The notes under the pieces are model-generated. The model did not search any database. It was not told the DNA's origin and saw only the letters and a list, made by a program, of their open reading frames with translations. The translations under genes were made by a program, and so were the position numbers. A DNA stretch of 64,000 bases, from contig NZ_JAFY01000007.1 in assembly GCF_000526375.1 (NCBI RefSeq), positions 124,001 to 188,000 on the forward strand, written 5' to 3'. This DNA comes from Aminiphilus circumscriptus DSM 16581. Lineage in GTDB: Bacteria; Synergistota; Synergistia; Synergistales; Aminiphilaceae. Positions 15,694 to 25,200 of this stretch are shown in pieces (position 1 is the first letter of the stretch; the number at the start of each line of letters is the position of its first letter).

Positions 15694-17811
15694 ATGGCGA
15701 ATGTTTCCGAACAGGAAGCGGGACTCAAGACGATGCTGAAATACGCGGATATAGGAATGGCGCTCCTCGTCGTGCTCATTGTGGGCATGATGATCATTCC
15801 GCTTCCGACGGCGCTGCTGGACATCCTTCTTTCCATGAACATCACCTTCGGTGTGGTGATTCTTCTCACCACGTTCTACGTCAAGAGGGCGCTGGAGATC
15901 GCCGCCTTTCCCACCATTCTTCTCATGGCGACCCTCTTCCGTCTCGCGCTGAACGTGTCCACCACGCGGCTCATCCTTCTCCAGGGCTACGCGGGGGAAG
16001 TGATCTCCGCCTTCGGAAACTTCGTGGTGGGGGGCAACTATGTTGTGGGCGGCGTCGTTTTTCTCATCCTCGTCATCATCCAGTTCATCGTCATCACCAA
16101 GGGCGCGGAACGGGTGGCCGAGGTGGCGGCGCGTTTCACCCTGGACGCCATGCCGGGCAAGCAGATGGCCATCGATGCAGATCTCAACGCAGGGCTCATC
16201 GAGGAGGGAGAGGCCCGGAAGCGCCGGGCGGAGATCCAGCGTGAAGCCGATTTCTACGGGGCGATGGATGGTGCCTCCAAGTTCGTGAAAGGAGACGCCA
16301 TCGCGGGACTCATCATCACCGTGATCAACATCCTCGGCGGGTTGGGCATCGGCGTCTTCCAACGGGGAATGGACACGGCGCAGGCTCTCGGCACCTACAG
16401 CCTCCTTACCGTCGGAGACGGACTGGTCGCCCAGATTCCTTCGCTTTTGCTCTCCACCGCCACGGGCATCATTGTCACCCGGGCCGCGGGAGAATCCAAT
16501 CTCGGCCAGGATATTGTAGCCACGCTCACCCGCTACCACCGCCCCCTCTGGATCGGTTCCGCCATGCTGCTCGGACTTGCCGTCATCCCCGGGCTCCCCA
16601 CGATTCCCTTCGCGTTTCTGGGAATCGCTTTGGCGTTTCTGGGGTACCGGATTTACCGGGAGGATCTGGTGCAGGCCGAAACAGCGGGAAAACCCTCTCC
16701 CCGCAGAGGAGGGCGAGGGGCTCCGGGGGGACCCGCCCCTGAGGGGAGCGAAAAGGCGGGACCCGCTCCGGGACCCGAGAACGTTCTGCCTCTGCTGACG
16801 GTGGACCCCATGGAAGTGGAGATAGGCTACGCCCTGATCCCTCTGGTGGATCCCGCTCAGGGCGGCGACATGCTGGAGCGGATCGGCACGATTCGGCGGC
16901 AGATGGCCATGGATCTGGGGCTCGTGGTGCCCCCCATCCGCATACGGGACAACATCCAGCTTAAACCCACGGAATACCTCATTCTCGTCAAGGGGGGCGA
17001 GGTTGGGCGGGGTGAACTGCTTCCCGATCACTACCTCGCCATGAATACCGGAGGCAGCGAAGAGACGCTCGTGGGTGTTCCTACCACGGAACCCGCCTTC
17101 GGTCTTCCCGCCGTGTGGATCACGCCGGAGCTGCGGGATCAGGCGGAGATGGCGGGATACACGGTGGTTGACGCGCCTTCCGTGTTGGCCACCCACATTT
17201 CCGAGAGCATCAAGCGCTTCGGGGCGGATCTGCTCACACGACAGGAAGTGCAGAAGCTCGTCGATCTCGTCAAAGGATCCCATCCCGCCGCGGTGGAGGA
17301 GCTTTTGGGTGCCCTCGGGCTGGGCGAGATTCAAAAAGTGTTGCAGAACCTCATCCGGGAACAGATCCCCATTCGAGACCTGGTGAGCATTTTCGAAGCT
17401 CTTGCGGATTTCGGAAGAATCTCCCGGAGCGTGGATTTCCTCACCGAGAGGGTCCGGGAGTCCCTTGCCCGGGTCATTACCCTCAGGCTCCAGGACCGGG
17501 AGGGAACGCTCACGGTGGGGACTCTTTCTCCCCGGTGGGAAAAGCGGGTGAAGGAGTCCATTCACGGGGACCTCGTGCAGGGATGGAACCTTGCCATGAA
17601 TCCTCAGGAAATGCAGCAGCTCATCACCGCCGTTTCCCGTTTCGCGGAACAGCAGGCTCTTTCCGGGCACGTTCCGGTGTTGCTCGTGCATCCCGAAGTA
17701 CGGCTTGTGGTTCGGAGAATTCTTGAGGGAACCTTATCGCAGGTAGCTGTGGTATCCTATAATGAAGTGGCTCAGGGGGTGCAATTGAAATCCGTGGGGA
17801 TGGTGGAGTAG
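15694..17811 (+). CDS. flhA: Flagellar type III export protein FlhA
   Basis: A 705-residue export-gate protein. Eight membrane helices fill residues 15-330 with the FHIPEP signature region (RFTLDAMPGKQMAIDADLNA, EEARKRRAEIQREADFYGAMD split). A Gly/Pro/Arg-rich linker at about 330-365 leads into the cytoplasmic domain (ENVLPLLTVDPMEVEIGYAL onward). An ATG at 15694, nine bases after GGAG, is preferred over TTG 15685. FlhA docks chaperone-substrate complexes and uses the proton gradient. It is separated from flhB by the MITE-like insertion, unlike most neighbours that touch. Confidence 0.93.
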   Translation: MANVSEQEAGLKTMLKYADIGMALLVVLIVGMMIIPLPTALLDILLSMNITFGVVILLTTFYVKRALEIAAFPTILLMATLFRLALNVSTTRLILLQGYAGEVISAFGNFVVGGNYVVGGVVFLILVIIQFIVITKGAERVAEVAARFTLDAMPGKQMAIDADLNAGLIEEGEARKRRAEIQREADFYGAMDGASKFVKGDAIAGLIITVINILGGLGIGVFQRGMDTAQALGTYSLLTVGDGLVAQIPSLLLSTATGIIVTRAAGESNLGQDIVATLTRYHRPLWIGSAMLLGLAVIPGLPTIPFAFLGIALAFLGYRIYREDLVQAETAGKPSPRRGGRGAPGGPAPEGSEKAGPAPGPENVLPLLTVDPMEVEIGYALIPLVDPAQGGDMLERIGTIRRQMAMDLGLVVPPIRIRDNIQLKPTEYLILVKGGEVGRGELLPDHYLAMNTGGSEETLVGVPTTEPAFGLPAVWITPELRDQAEMAGYTVVDAPSVLATHISESIKRFGADLLTRQEVQKLVDLVKGSHPAAVEELLGALGLGEIQKVLQNLIREQIPIRDLVSIFEALADFGRISRSVDFLTERVRESLARVITLRLQDREGTLTVGTLSPRWEKRVKESIHGDLVQGWNLAMNPQEMQQLITAVSRFAEQQALSGHVPVLLVHPEVRLVVRRILEGTLSQVAVVSYNEVAQGVQLKSVGMVE

Positions 17812-19173
17812 GTGCGCTTGATACGGCAAATCGTCTATGATGCCAAGGATGATGCGGAAGCCCTCGCCATCGCACGCGAACGGCTCGGACGGGATGCGGT
17901 CATCCTTTCCACCCGTACCGTGAAGCGGGGAGGTTTCCTCGGGCTCTTCCGAAAGAAGATGCTCTCGGTCACCGCCGGCCTCTTCGAGGACGAGCGGACG
18001 GACCCCTCCGCGTCGGAGGACGCCAAGGAGCGGATCTTGGCTTTCCAGCGACTTCTCGAAGTGAAACAGGCCGTGAAGGGAACGCTCGCCAGGGAATCCC
18101 AGGGAAATGTGGCTTCCGCTCCGGCGGATCCCTTTGTGCCCTCCGAGGTGACGCACTTTGCAGGCGTTGCGAACGAAAATGTTCGCCTGGACCTGTCTGC
18201 CCAGGCAAGGACGCTTGCCGCCGCTACCTATGGCCCGGCCTCCAGGGGAGCGGAGCCTCTTGTGCGCCCCCCCATGTCCCCGGAGGCGGTTCCTTCCGAG
18301 GATCCCGATCTCCGAAGACAGGTGGAGGCGATCCACGCGTCCCTGCAGACGGTGCTGTCCCGACTTGAAGAGCGGCGCGAAAGCCGTGCACCCCTCCCGG
18401 GCGGCGAAGAGGAGGGAGACGAGAATGCCCGGCTCCTCGCGAATATGGATGTGGATATCCAACATGCCCGGACGCTCGCCCGGACCTTCAGAAAAGAAGG
18501 AGCCGGCAAGTCCTTCGCGGCGTGGCTGGAGAAACGGATTCCCGTGGTAGGGTCGGATCCTCTCACGGCCATGTTGGGAAAGAAGGTCATGTTCATCGGT
18601 CCTACGGGGGTGGGAAAGACGACCTCCATCGCCAAGCTCGCCGCCATCCATTCCCTCTGGGAGAAAAAGCGTGTGCTTCTTCTGACGGCGGATACCTACC
18701 GCATCGCGGCGGTGGAGCAATTGCGCACCTACGCCCGCATTCTCGGTATTCCCATAGAGGTTGTCTACGAACCGGAGGAAATTCCGTCGCTGTTGCAGAA
18801 ACATGAAGAGATGGATCTCATCCTCATGGACACGGCGGGGCGAAGTCAGCGGGATGGCAAGCGTCTCGATGAACTCTGCGGCCTTTACGAATCCTATCGT
18901 CCCGAGGCGGTACACCTCGTCATGTCCGCGAACATGAAGTACGGAGATATGCTGGACGTGATCGACCGGATGGGTGTGGTTCCCGTTTCCTGCCTCCTCT
19001 TCACGAAACTCGACGAAACGCTGACCTACGGAAATCTGATGAATGCCGTTCTCGACTTCGACCGCCCCATTTCTTTCGTCACCACGGGACAGAATGTACC
19101 CAACGACATCGAGGTCGCGCAACCGGAGCGGATCGCAAGGCTCCTCGTCGGAGGTGATCGTGTTGGTCGCTAA
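17812..19173 (+). CDS. flhF: Flagellar SRP-type GTPase FlhF
   Basis: A 453-residue SRP-family GTPase. The N-terminal basic segment (RQIVYDAKDDAEALAIARER) and a variable middle region precede the NG domain at about 230-453 with P-loop GPTGVGKTTSIAKLA, TADTYRIAAVEQLRTYA, DTAGRSQRD and TKLDETLTYGN. FlhF sets flagellar number and position at the pole together with FlhG. The GTG start immediately follows the flhA stop, so the two are coupled. Confidence 0.92.
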   Translation: MRLIRQIVYDAKDDAEALAIARERLGRDAVILSTRTVKRGGFLGLFRKKMLSVTAGLFEDERTDPSASEDAKERILAFQRLLEVKQAVKGTLARESQGNVASAPADPFVPSEVTHFAGVANENVRLDLSAQARTLAAATYGPASRGAEPLVRPPMSPEAVPSEDPDLRRQVEAIHASLQTVLSRLEERRESRAPLPGGEEEGDENARLLANMDVDIQHARTLARTFRKEGAGKSFAAWLEKRIPVVGSDPLTAMLGKKVMFIGPTGVGKTTSIAKLAAIHSLWEKKRVLLLTADTYRIAAVEQLRTYARILGIPIEVVYEPEEIPSLLQKHEEMDLILMDTAGRSQRDGKRLDELCGLYESYRPEAVHLVMSANMKYGDMLDVIDRMGVVPVSCLLFTKLDETLTYGNLMNAVLDFDRPISFVTTGQNVPNDIEVAQPERIARLLVGGDRVGR

Positions 19174-20191
19174 ACAGATGCCGCCTCTTTCGGGAGGTTC
19201 CCCCCGCATGGAACAGGTACGACGGGAAACGGCGGGAGGTCTTCTCCTTCAGGAGGGGGCGAGCGGAAATCCGCCTCTCCGGGGAGAGCTTCTCGATCAG
19301 GCGACGGAATTACGTTCTCTCGTCTCCGGCCAGTTGAACGGCGCATCCCGAGGCAGGGGAATGCGCACCATCGCCGTCCTCAGCGGCAAGGGAGGCGTCG
19401 GAAAAACCAATATTTCCGTGAACCTCGCGCTTGCCATGAACAGCATGGGGATTCGGGTGGCCATTCTCGACGCGGATCTCGGTCTCGCCAATGTGGACAT
19501 TCTCTTCGGCATGATGCCCAAGTATAATCTCAGTCATGTCATCAGGGGGATGCGGGAGCTGGAGGATGTCATCGTCACCGTGAAGGACGACGTGCTCATC
19601 ATTCCCGGAGGTGCCGGCGTGCAGGAGCTCGCCGACCTCGATCAGACGCGGCAGTTGGCGCTCATCGACAAACTGAACGGCCTGGAGGGGCGTGTCGATG
19701 TTCTTCTCGTGGATACCAGCGCGGGCATTCACCGGAACATTCTCTCCTTCGCCCTCGCGTCGGACACGACGGTGCTTTTGACCACGCCCGAGCCGACGGC
19801 GATCCGGGATGCCTACGGTGTCCTCAAATCCCTGGCACTGAACGCCGCCGGCAGCCTCGACGTGAATCTCCTCGTGAACATGGCCATGTCCGAGGAAGAG
19901 GCGGCCGCCGTGGCGGAACGCATCCAGATGGCGGCCAATCAGTTCCTGAGTATCCCCATTCCCTATGTGGGTTATATTCCCTGGGACAAGAAAGTGCGGG
20001 AGGCGGTACAGTTGAGACAACCTTTCTTCGAAGCGTTTCCGACCTGCAAGGCTTCCCTGTCCCTGGCGGGAATCGCGGGGCGCCTCGCACGTGTCGAAAC
20101 GGCTGTCCGAGATTCCGAAGAAGGACGCCAGGGGCGCGGTGTCAAGGCATTTCTCTTCCGTTTGACCCGTCGCCTCGGATTGAGAGAGTAG
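19160..20191 (+). CDS. flhG: MinD-like ATPase FlhG (YlxH)
   Basis: A 343-residue ParA/MinD-type ATPase. The N-terminus has the FlhG-specific LLDQATELRSLV segment; the deviant Walker A reads SGKGGVGKTNISVNLA, followed by DADLGLANVDILFG and DTSAGIHRNILSF. FlhG regulates flagellar number with FlhF and C-ring proteins. GTG 19160, five bases after GGAGG and overlapping flhF by 14 bases, is chosen; GTG 19154 is possible. Confidence 0.9.
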   Translation: MLVAKQMPPLSGGSPRMEQVRRETAGGLLLQEGASGNPPLRGELLDQATELRSLVSGQLNGASRGRGMRTIAVLSGKGGVGKTNISVNLALAMNSMGIRVAILDADLGLANVDILFGMMPKYNLSHVIRGMRELEDVIVTVKDDVLIIPGGAGVQELADLDQTRQLALIDKLNGLEGRVDVLLVDTSAGIHRNILSFALASDTTVLLTTPEPTAIRDAYGVLKSLALNAAGSLDVNLLVNMAMSEEEAAAVAERIQMAANQFLSIPIPYVGYIPWDKKVREAVQLRQPFFEAFPTCKASLSLAGIAGRLARVETAVRDSEEGRQGRGVKAFLFRLTRRLGLRE

Positions 20192-20192
20192 C

Positions 20193-20876
20193 GTGAGCGA
20201 TGCGGGAAACGGTCTGGCGGAACTCCTTGCACTGCTGAAAAGCCGTGTTGGGTGCAGAGCGGACATCCGGATCGGTGCGGGGCTCTACAAGGGACATTAC
20301 GCGTCGCTTCTCGAACATGTGGAAGAGGACGGCTCGATAGGCCTCGCCCACCCTCTCCGAAAAGGAGGGTTGTTGCCGGTTTATCGGGATCTTGTCTTCT
20401 CCGTCTACTTCGAACACGAGCGCGCTCCTCTCCTTGTCAGGGCCGTTGCGTTGCGGAGCGATTTGAGCCAATCGTTGCCGATTCTCTGGGCACGGTGTTT
20501 CGGGGATTTCGAAAGGGTGCAGCGACGGCGGTTCCTGCGCGTTTCCTGTCTCCTGAGGACGTCCTTTTTCAACCTCGACAGGGAGGAAGCGTCTCCTCTG
20601 CGGGAAATATGGCGGCAGGGCAAGATCCTTGACGTGAGTCTCGGCGGTGCGAGGTTGCAGTACGTCGGAGAACATGCTATCACAAAAGATGAACATTGTG
20701 TCTTCATGCTTCCTCTTCCGGAGGGAATGTTCCACATGATCGGGAAGGTCGTGTGGCTGCCTCCGTCCAAGGAGCCTGGGCAGCACGAAATGGGTGTCGA
20801 ATTCGATTTCCTGCCACGCCTGGTGGAGAAGCATCTGCGGGAGTTCATTCGTCAGCAGGAGTTGGTCAAACGGTGA
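20193..20876 (+). CDS. PilZ-domain c-di-GMP-binding protein, YcgR-like
   Basis: A 227-residue protein. The C-terminal half shows the PilZ c-di-GMP motifs: RRRFLRV (RxxxR) at about 110-116 and DVSLGGARL (DxSxxG) about 35 residues later, with EMGVEFDF near the end. The N-terminal part looks like the YcgR-N/FlgB-interacting flagellar brake domain. It probably couples c-di-GMP to motor output. It starts with GTG one base after flhG and is followed by cheB, matching the location of PilZ genes in Thermotoga and Clostridia flagellar operons. Confidence 0.82.
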   Translation: MSDAGNGLAELLALLKSRVGCRADIRIGAGLYKGHYASLLEHVEEDGSIGLAHPLRKGGLLPVYRDLVFSVYFEHERAPLLVRAVALRSDLSQSLPILWARCFGDFERVQRRRFLRVSCLLRTSFFNLDREEASPLREIWRQGKILDVSLGGARLQYVGEHAITKDEHCVFMLPLPEGMFHMIGKVVWLPPSKEPGQHEMGVEFDFLPRLVEKHLREFIRQQELVKR

Positions 20877-20883
20877 AAAAAAC

Positions 20884-21948
20884 ATGAGCGAACGGCGGAT
20901 ACGCGTACTTGTCGTCGATGATTCGGCTTTCATGCGCAAGGTGATCGGAGACCTTCTCGCGGCGGATTCCCGCATCGAGGTAGTGGGGCGTGCCAGGGAC
21001 GGAAGGGATGCCCTCGAGCAGGTCCGGAAACTCACGCCACACGTCGTCACTCTCGATGTGGAGATGCCCCGCATGGATGGCCTGCAATTTCTCGAGGAAC
21101 TCATGCGCATGCGTCCGACTCCTGTGGTGATGGTGAGCAGCCTCACGCAACAGGGCGCCGATGTGACCATGAGGGCGTTGTCCGCGGGAGCGGTGGATTT
21201 CGTCACGAAACCCTCGGGAACGATCTCGTTGGATATGCACAAAGTGGCGGCGGAACTCTGTCAAAAGGTTATCGGGGCGAGCGAGGCGAATCTGGGTACG
21301 CTTGTTCGAAAAACGCCGGTCGTTTCCAGAAGGGAGAAGGAGATTTTTCAGGAACCCATCTCTTCCCGGTCTCGGTCGCCTCAGATCGTGGCCGTCGCTT
21401 CCTCGACGGGAGGCCCCAGGGCGATTCAGGAAATTCTTCCGCAACTTCCGGCGACATTTCCGATCCCCCTGGTGATTGTGCAGCACATGCCGGAGGGATT
21501 TACCGCCTCGTTCGCGCAAAGGCTCAACGACCTGAGTCCTCTTCGGGTCATGGAAGCATACGATGGCCTTCGTCTCGAAGGAGGGTGCGCCGTCATCGCT
21601 CCCGGAGGAAAGCACTTGTTGTTGGAGGGAGCGCCGGGTCAGGCGGTGTGTCGGCTCTCCGACGGACCTCCGGTGAAATCCGTGAAGCCTGCGGCGGATC
21701 TGTTGTTCCTGAGCGTTGCGGATGTTTTCGGCGGAGCGTCTATCGGAGTCGTGCTCACGGGAATGGGACGGGACGGATCGGATGGTGCCAGGGCGATGTA
21801 CGGCAAGGGAGCGACGATTCTGGCCGAATCCCCGGAAACGTGTGTTGTCTACGGAATGCCTCGTGCGGTGGCTGAAGCGGGCATCGTCCACCGGCAATTG
21901 CCACTCTATCAAATTGCCGGTGCGCTGAAGGAAATGGTGAGGGAATGA
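20884..21948 (+). CDS. cheB: Chemotaxis protein-glutamate methylesterase CheB
   Basis: A 354-residue protein with an N-terminal receiver domain (VLVVDDSAFMRKV; Asp in VTLDVEMPRMDG; Lys in FVTKPSG) and a C-terminal methylesterase with the catalytic triad visible as Ser in ASSTGGPRA, His in VQHMPEGFTASFA and Asp in TGMGRDGSDGA. It demethylates and deamidates receptors when phosphorylated by CheA. No cheR is encoded in the window. Confidence 0.94.
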   Translation: MSERRIRVLVVDDSAFMRKVIGDLLAADSRIEVVGRARDGRDALEQVRKLTPHVVTLDVEMPRMDGLQFLEELMRMRPTPVVMVSSLTQQGADVTMRALSAGAVDFVTKPSGTISLDMHKVAAELCQKVIGASEANLGTLVRKTPVVSRREKEIFQEPISSRSRSPQIVAVASSTGGPRAIQEILPQLPATFPIPLVIVQHMPEGFTASFAQRLNDLSPLRVMEAYDGLRLEGGCAVIAPGGKHLLLEGAPGQAVCRLSDGPPVKSVKPAADLLFLSVADVFGGASIGVVLTGMGRDGSDGARAMYGKGATILAESPETCVVYGMPRAVAEAGIVHRQLPLYQIAGALKEMVRE

Positions 21949-21976
21949 TCCGCAAATTCTTTCCGGGTGGAGGACG

Positions 21977-24022
21977 ATGGCGATGACGAACATGGACATG
22001 AGTCAGTATCTGGGGGCCTTTCTCGACGAATCGACGGAGAATCTCCAGAATCTCAACGACCTTCTTCTTTCGCTGGAAAAATCACGCAGCGACGATGGGT
22101 GTGTGAACGAGATATTCCGGATCGCGCATACGCTCAAGGGCATGTCCTCCACCATGGGGTTCGAGGTCATGGCTCATCTGACGCATGCCATGGAGGACAT
22201 GCTCGATTTGGTCCGGAAGGGGCAATTCGCGCTGCGCGACGAGGATATTTCCATCCTCTTCAAATGTCTGGACGCCCTCACCGCCATGGTGGAGGCCATT
22301 CGTGGAGGAGGTGACGACCACACCCCCGAGGGCGAATCTCTTCCCAAGGCTCTTCACGCCAGGATTTCCGCTGCACAAGCAAGCGGGAAAGCCGCACGGG
22401 GAAGGGAAGAGGAGAAGCGTGCCGTTATGAGCGACCAGGAGCGGGAATGGATTCTCGAGGCCAAGGAGCAGGGAATGGATGTTTTCGAAATCCGGGTTGC
22501 ACTGGATCCCTCGTGCATGCTCAAGGCGGCCAGGGCTTACATGGTTGTCTCCCGGGCCGGTGAACTCGGCGAGATCATCAGAACGGTTCCTCCCGTGGAG
22601 GAGTTGGAGAAGGAGGCTTTCGACGAGGCGTTCATTCTCTGCATGGCCACGCATGAACTTCCTGACAAAGTGCAGCAGGCCCTCTCGAACATCAGCGAGG
22701 TGAGGACGGTGGAGATGACCAGGCTGGAAGGGCACCAGGCGTTGGAAACCGCGTCGGATTCTCGAAACCTCCTGGAGCCGGTGCGGAGCGAGGATGCGGA
22801 GGGCGGGCCGGAAGAGCGCGATCCCGTGGCGGAAACGGCGAGGGCTCAGGCGACGGAGGCGGTGAAGAGGACGGGGAGAACTGTTCGGGTGGATATCGGA
22901 CGTCTCGACAAGCTCATGAACCTGGTGGGGGAGCTTGTCATCGGTCGTGCCCGCATCGAGCGCCTGGCCATGGAGGCGAAACTCAAGGCCTTCGAGGAAC
23001 CGCTTTCGCAATTGGGGCGCATTTCCGGGGAGATTCAGGAACTGGTGACCAAACTGCGCATGGTCCCCGTTTCCTTCGTCTTCGATCGCTTTCCCCGGCT
23101 CGTGCGGGATCTGTCAAAAAACATGGGCAAGGAAGTGCGTCTCACCATAGAAGGCAAGGAGACCGAACTCGACCGGACGGTTATTGACGAGATCGGCGAT
23201 CCCATGGTGCACCTCATCCGAAACTGTTTGGACCACGGCATTGAGCGTCCCGAGGACCGGAAGCGCATGGGTAAGCCTCGGGAGGGCGAAATCTACATCG
23301 CCGCTTATCAGGAAGGCAACGGAGTCATCATTGAGGTCCGTGACGACGGGAAGGGTATCGACCCGGCGAAGATCCGCGCCAAGGCCCTCGAAAAAGGAAT
23401 CATCAACCGCGACGAAGCCCAGAGCATGACCGACGAGGAGCTTATCCGCCTCGTGCTTCTGCCGGGTTTCAGCACCGCCGAGGAAGTGACGGACCTTTCC
23501 GGTCGCGGTGTCGGCATGGATGCGGTGAAGAGCAAGGTGGAGTCCCTTGGGGGGCAGTTCCAGATCGAGAGCAAGGTCGGAGAGGGAACGAGGGTTCTCA
23601 TCCGCCTTCCTCTTACTCTGGCCATCGTTCTCGCCCTGTTGATCCGCGTCGGGAACGAAACCTACGCCATCTCCCTGGAAAACGTGGAGGAGACGCTTCT
23701 GGTGAACAAGGACGACATCAAGTACGTGCACGGAACTCCCGTGACCAACGTGCGGGGTGAGATCCTTTCACTGAAGGATCTCGCGGGTATCCTCGGAACG
23801 GAAGTGAACCGCGAGGCCATCGAGGAACATCCCGTGGTGGTGGTCCGGTCTGGGCGGACCCGGATCGGTTTCATCGTGGACGAACTCGTGGGGCAGCAGG
23901 AAATCGTCATCAAGCCCCTCGGAAAGCTCCTGGCAAAGGTACGGGGAATGGCCGGAGCGACGATCCTGGGCGACGGCAACGTGGCTCTCATCCTCGACGT
24001 GGCATCCCTGCACGGTCGTTGA
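21977..24022 (+). CDS. cheA: Chemotaxis histidine kinase CheA
   Basis: A 681-residue kinase: HPt domain (phospho-His in FRIAHTLKGMSSTMGF, about residue 48), a P2-like region, dimerisation domain (VDIGRLDKLMNLVGELVIGR), ATPase domain with N-box HLIRNCLDHGIERPED, G1 DDGKGID and G2 GRGVGMDAVKSK, and a C-terminal CheW-like domain (SLENVEETLLV to the end). It phosphorylates CheY and CheB. The gene usually following, cheW, is not present here. Confidence 0.95.
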   Translation: MAMTNMDMSQYLGAFLDESTENLQNLNDLLLSLEKSRSDDGCVNEIFRIAHTLKGMSSTMGFEVMAHLTHAMEDMLDLVRKGQFALRDEDISILFKCLDALTAMVEAIRGGGDDHTPEGESLPKALHARISAAQASGKAARGREEEKRAVMSDQEREWILEAKEQGMDVFEIRVALDPSCMLKAARAYMVVSRAGELGEIIRTVPPVEELEKEAFDEAFILCMATHELPDKVQQALSNISEVRTVEMTRLEGHQALETASDSRNLLEPVRSEDAEGGPEERDPVAETARAQATEAVKRTGRTVRVDIGRLDKLMNLVGELVIGRARIERLAMEAKLKAFEEPLSQLGRISGEIQELVTKLRMVPVSFVFDRFPRLVRDLSKNMGKEVRLTIEGKETELDRTVIDEIGDPMVHLIRNCLDHGIERPEDRKRMGKPREGEIYIAAYQEGNGVIIEVRDDGKGIDPAKIRAKALEKGIINRDEAQSMTDEELIRLVLLPGFSTAEEVTDLSGRGVGMDAVKSKVESLGGQFQIESKVGEGTRVLIRLPLTLAIVLALLIRVGNETYAISLENVEETLLVNKDDIKYVHGTPVTNVRGEILSLKDLAGILGTEVNREAIEEHPVVVVRSGRTRIGFIVDELVGQQEIVIKPLGKLLAKVRGMAGATILGDGNVALILDVASLHGR

Positions 24023-24036
24023 GCGGGAGAATCCCC

Positions 24037-24666
24037 ATGGAGTGGGAAGAACTCGAACTCTCCACACTGCAGCTCGACGCGATTCGGGAGGTGGGGAACA
24101 TCGGAGCGGGGAACGCCGCCACCGCGCTTTCCCAGCTCCTGGGGAGAACGGTGGACATGGAGGTACCCGTGGCGGACCTCGTGTCGATTTACGATATTCC
24201 CTTCCGGTACGGGTCTCCGGAATCCCAGGTCTGTGCGATACTCATCCGGGCGGAGGGGGATTTCTCCTGCAATCTGATCTTCGTCATGGAAGAGGCGGAA
24301 GCACAGGGACTTGCGGACCTGTTGCTCTCCATGGACATCAGCGGCATGGATCCTGACGTGCAGATACAGATGCGGGACAGCGCCCTCTCCGAGGTAGGAA
24401 ATATCATTCTCGGTGCTTTTCTGAACGCCATTTCCATGATGACCGGCTACGTCCTTCCGGCCTCGGTGCCTTCGGTGGCGCACGACATGCTCGGGGCCAT
24501 CATGGATGTGGTGGCTTCCATCTTCGGTGTCATGGGAGAGACTGCCGTCATCGTGAAGACGACGCTTCAAGTGATGGATGTGCAGCAGGAAATCCGAGGT
24601 AACGTCATCATGGTGCCGGATCCGGGAGCGCTCGCCGTGCTCCTGGAGAAGCTGGGGGTGTATTGA
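24037..24666 (+). CDS. cheC: CheY-P phosphatase CheC
   Basis: A 209-residue protein with both CheC phosphatase motifs: DAIREVGNIGAGNAATAL near the start (D-x3-E-x2-N) and SALSEVGNIILGAFLNA in the middle (S-x3-E-x2-N). It hydrolyses CheY-P and is stimulated by CheD, the next gene. The ATG at 24037 follows GCGGGAGAA, 15 bases after cheA. With FliY apparently degenerate, this may be the main phosphatase of the system. Confidence 0.92.
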   Translation: MEWEELELSTLQLDAIREVGNIGAGNAATALSQLLGRTVDMEVPVADLVSIYDIPFRYGSPESQVCAILIRAEGDFSCNLIFVMEEAEAQGLADLLLSMDISGMDPDVQIQMRDSALSEVGNIILGAFLNAISMMTGYVLPASVPSVAHDMLGAIMDVVASIFGVMGETAVIVKTTLQVMDVQQEIRGNVIMVPDPGALAVLLEKLGVY

Positions 24667-24668
24667 GA

Positions 24669-25157
24669 ATGGCTCAGACCATTCACGTCGGTATGGCGGA
24701 CCTTGTCGCCGTCAAACATCCCTCTGTGCTCGTGACGTTGGGACTTGGATCCTGCATCGGTCTCGTCATCTTCGACTCGAAGAACAAGGTGGCGGGAATG
24801 GCGCACATCATGCTTCCCGACAGCAGGGAGAGTAAAAGCGTTCCGAAGCCGGGCAAGTTCGCCGATACGGCGGTCCCGAAACTGCTGCAGGAATTGCTTT
24901 CCCTCGGCGCTCTCCCGACGAATCTTCAGGCGAAGATCGCCGGAGGGGCTCAGATGTTCTCCGTTCCAGGAAAGGAATCGGGACTTCTTGCCGTGGGTGC
25001 GCGAAACATTGAGGCAACGAAAAAATGCCTTGAACAGCACAGGATCCCTCTCATTGCCGAGGACACTGGAGGAAACAAGGGACGCAGCATCGAGTTCGCG
25101 GTACCTCAATGGACATTGACCGTCAAGGTTCTCGGCACCGGCACGAAAGAAATCTGA
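24669..25157 (+). CDS. cheD: Chemoreceptor glutamine deamidase CheD
   Basis: A 162-residue protein with the CheD active-site set: Cys in TLGLGSCIGLVIFD, His in GMAHIMLPDS, and a Thr in KFADTAVPKLL, plus AKIAGGAQMF and NIEATKKCL. It deamidates receptor glutamines and modulates CheC. ATG 24669 lies two bases after the cheC stop at 24666; a TTG at 24663 is an alternative start. Confidence 0.93.
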   Translation: MAQTIHVGMADLVAVKHPSVLVTLGLGSCIGLVIFDSKNKVAGMAHIMLPDSRESKSVPKPGKFADTAVPKLLQELLSLGALPTNLQAKIAGGAQMFSVPGKESGLLAVGARNIEATKKCLEQHRIPLIAEDTGGNKGRSIEFAVPQWTLTVKVLGTGTKEI

Positions 25158-25200
25158 ATGAAATCGACGATTCGAGGCGATAGCCAGGAGGACCCGTGGT

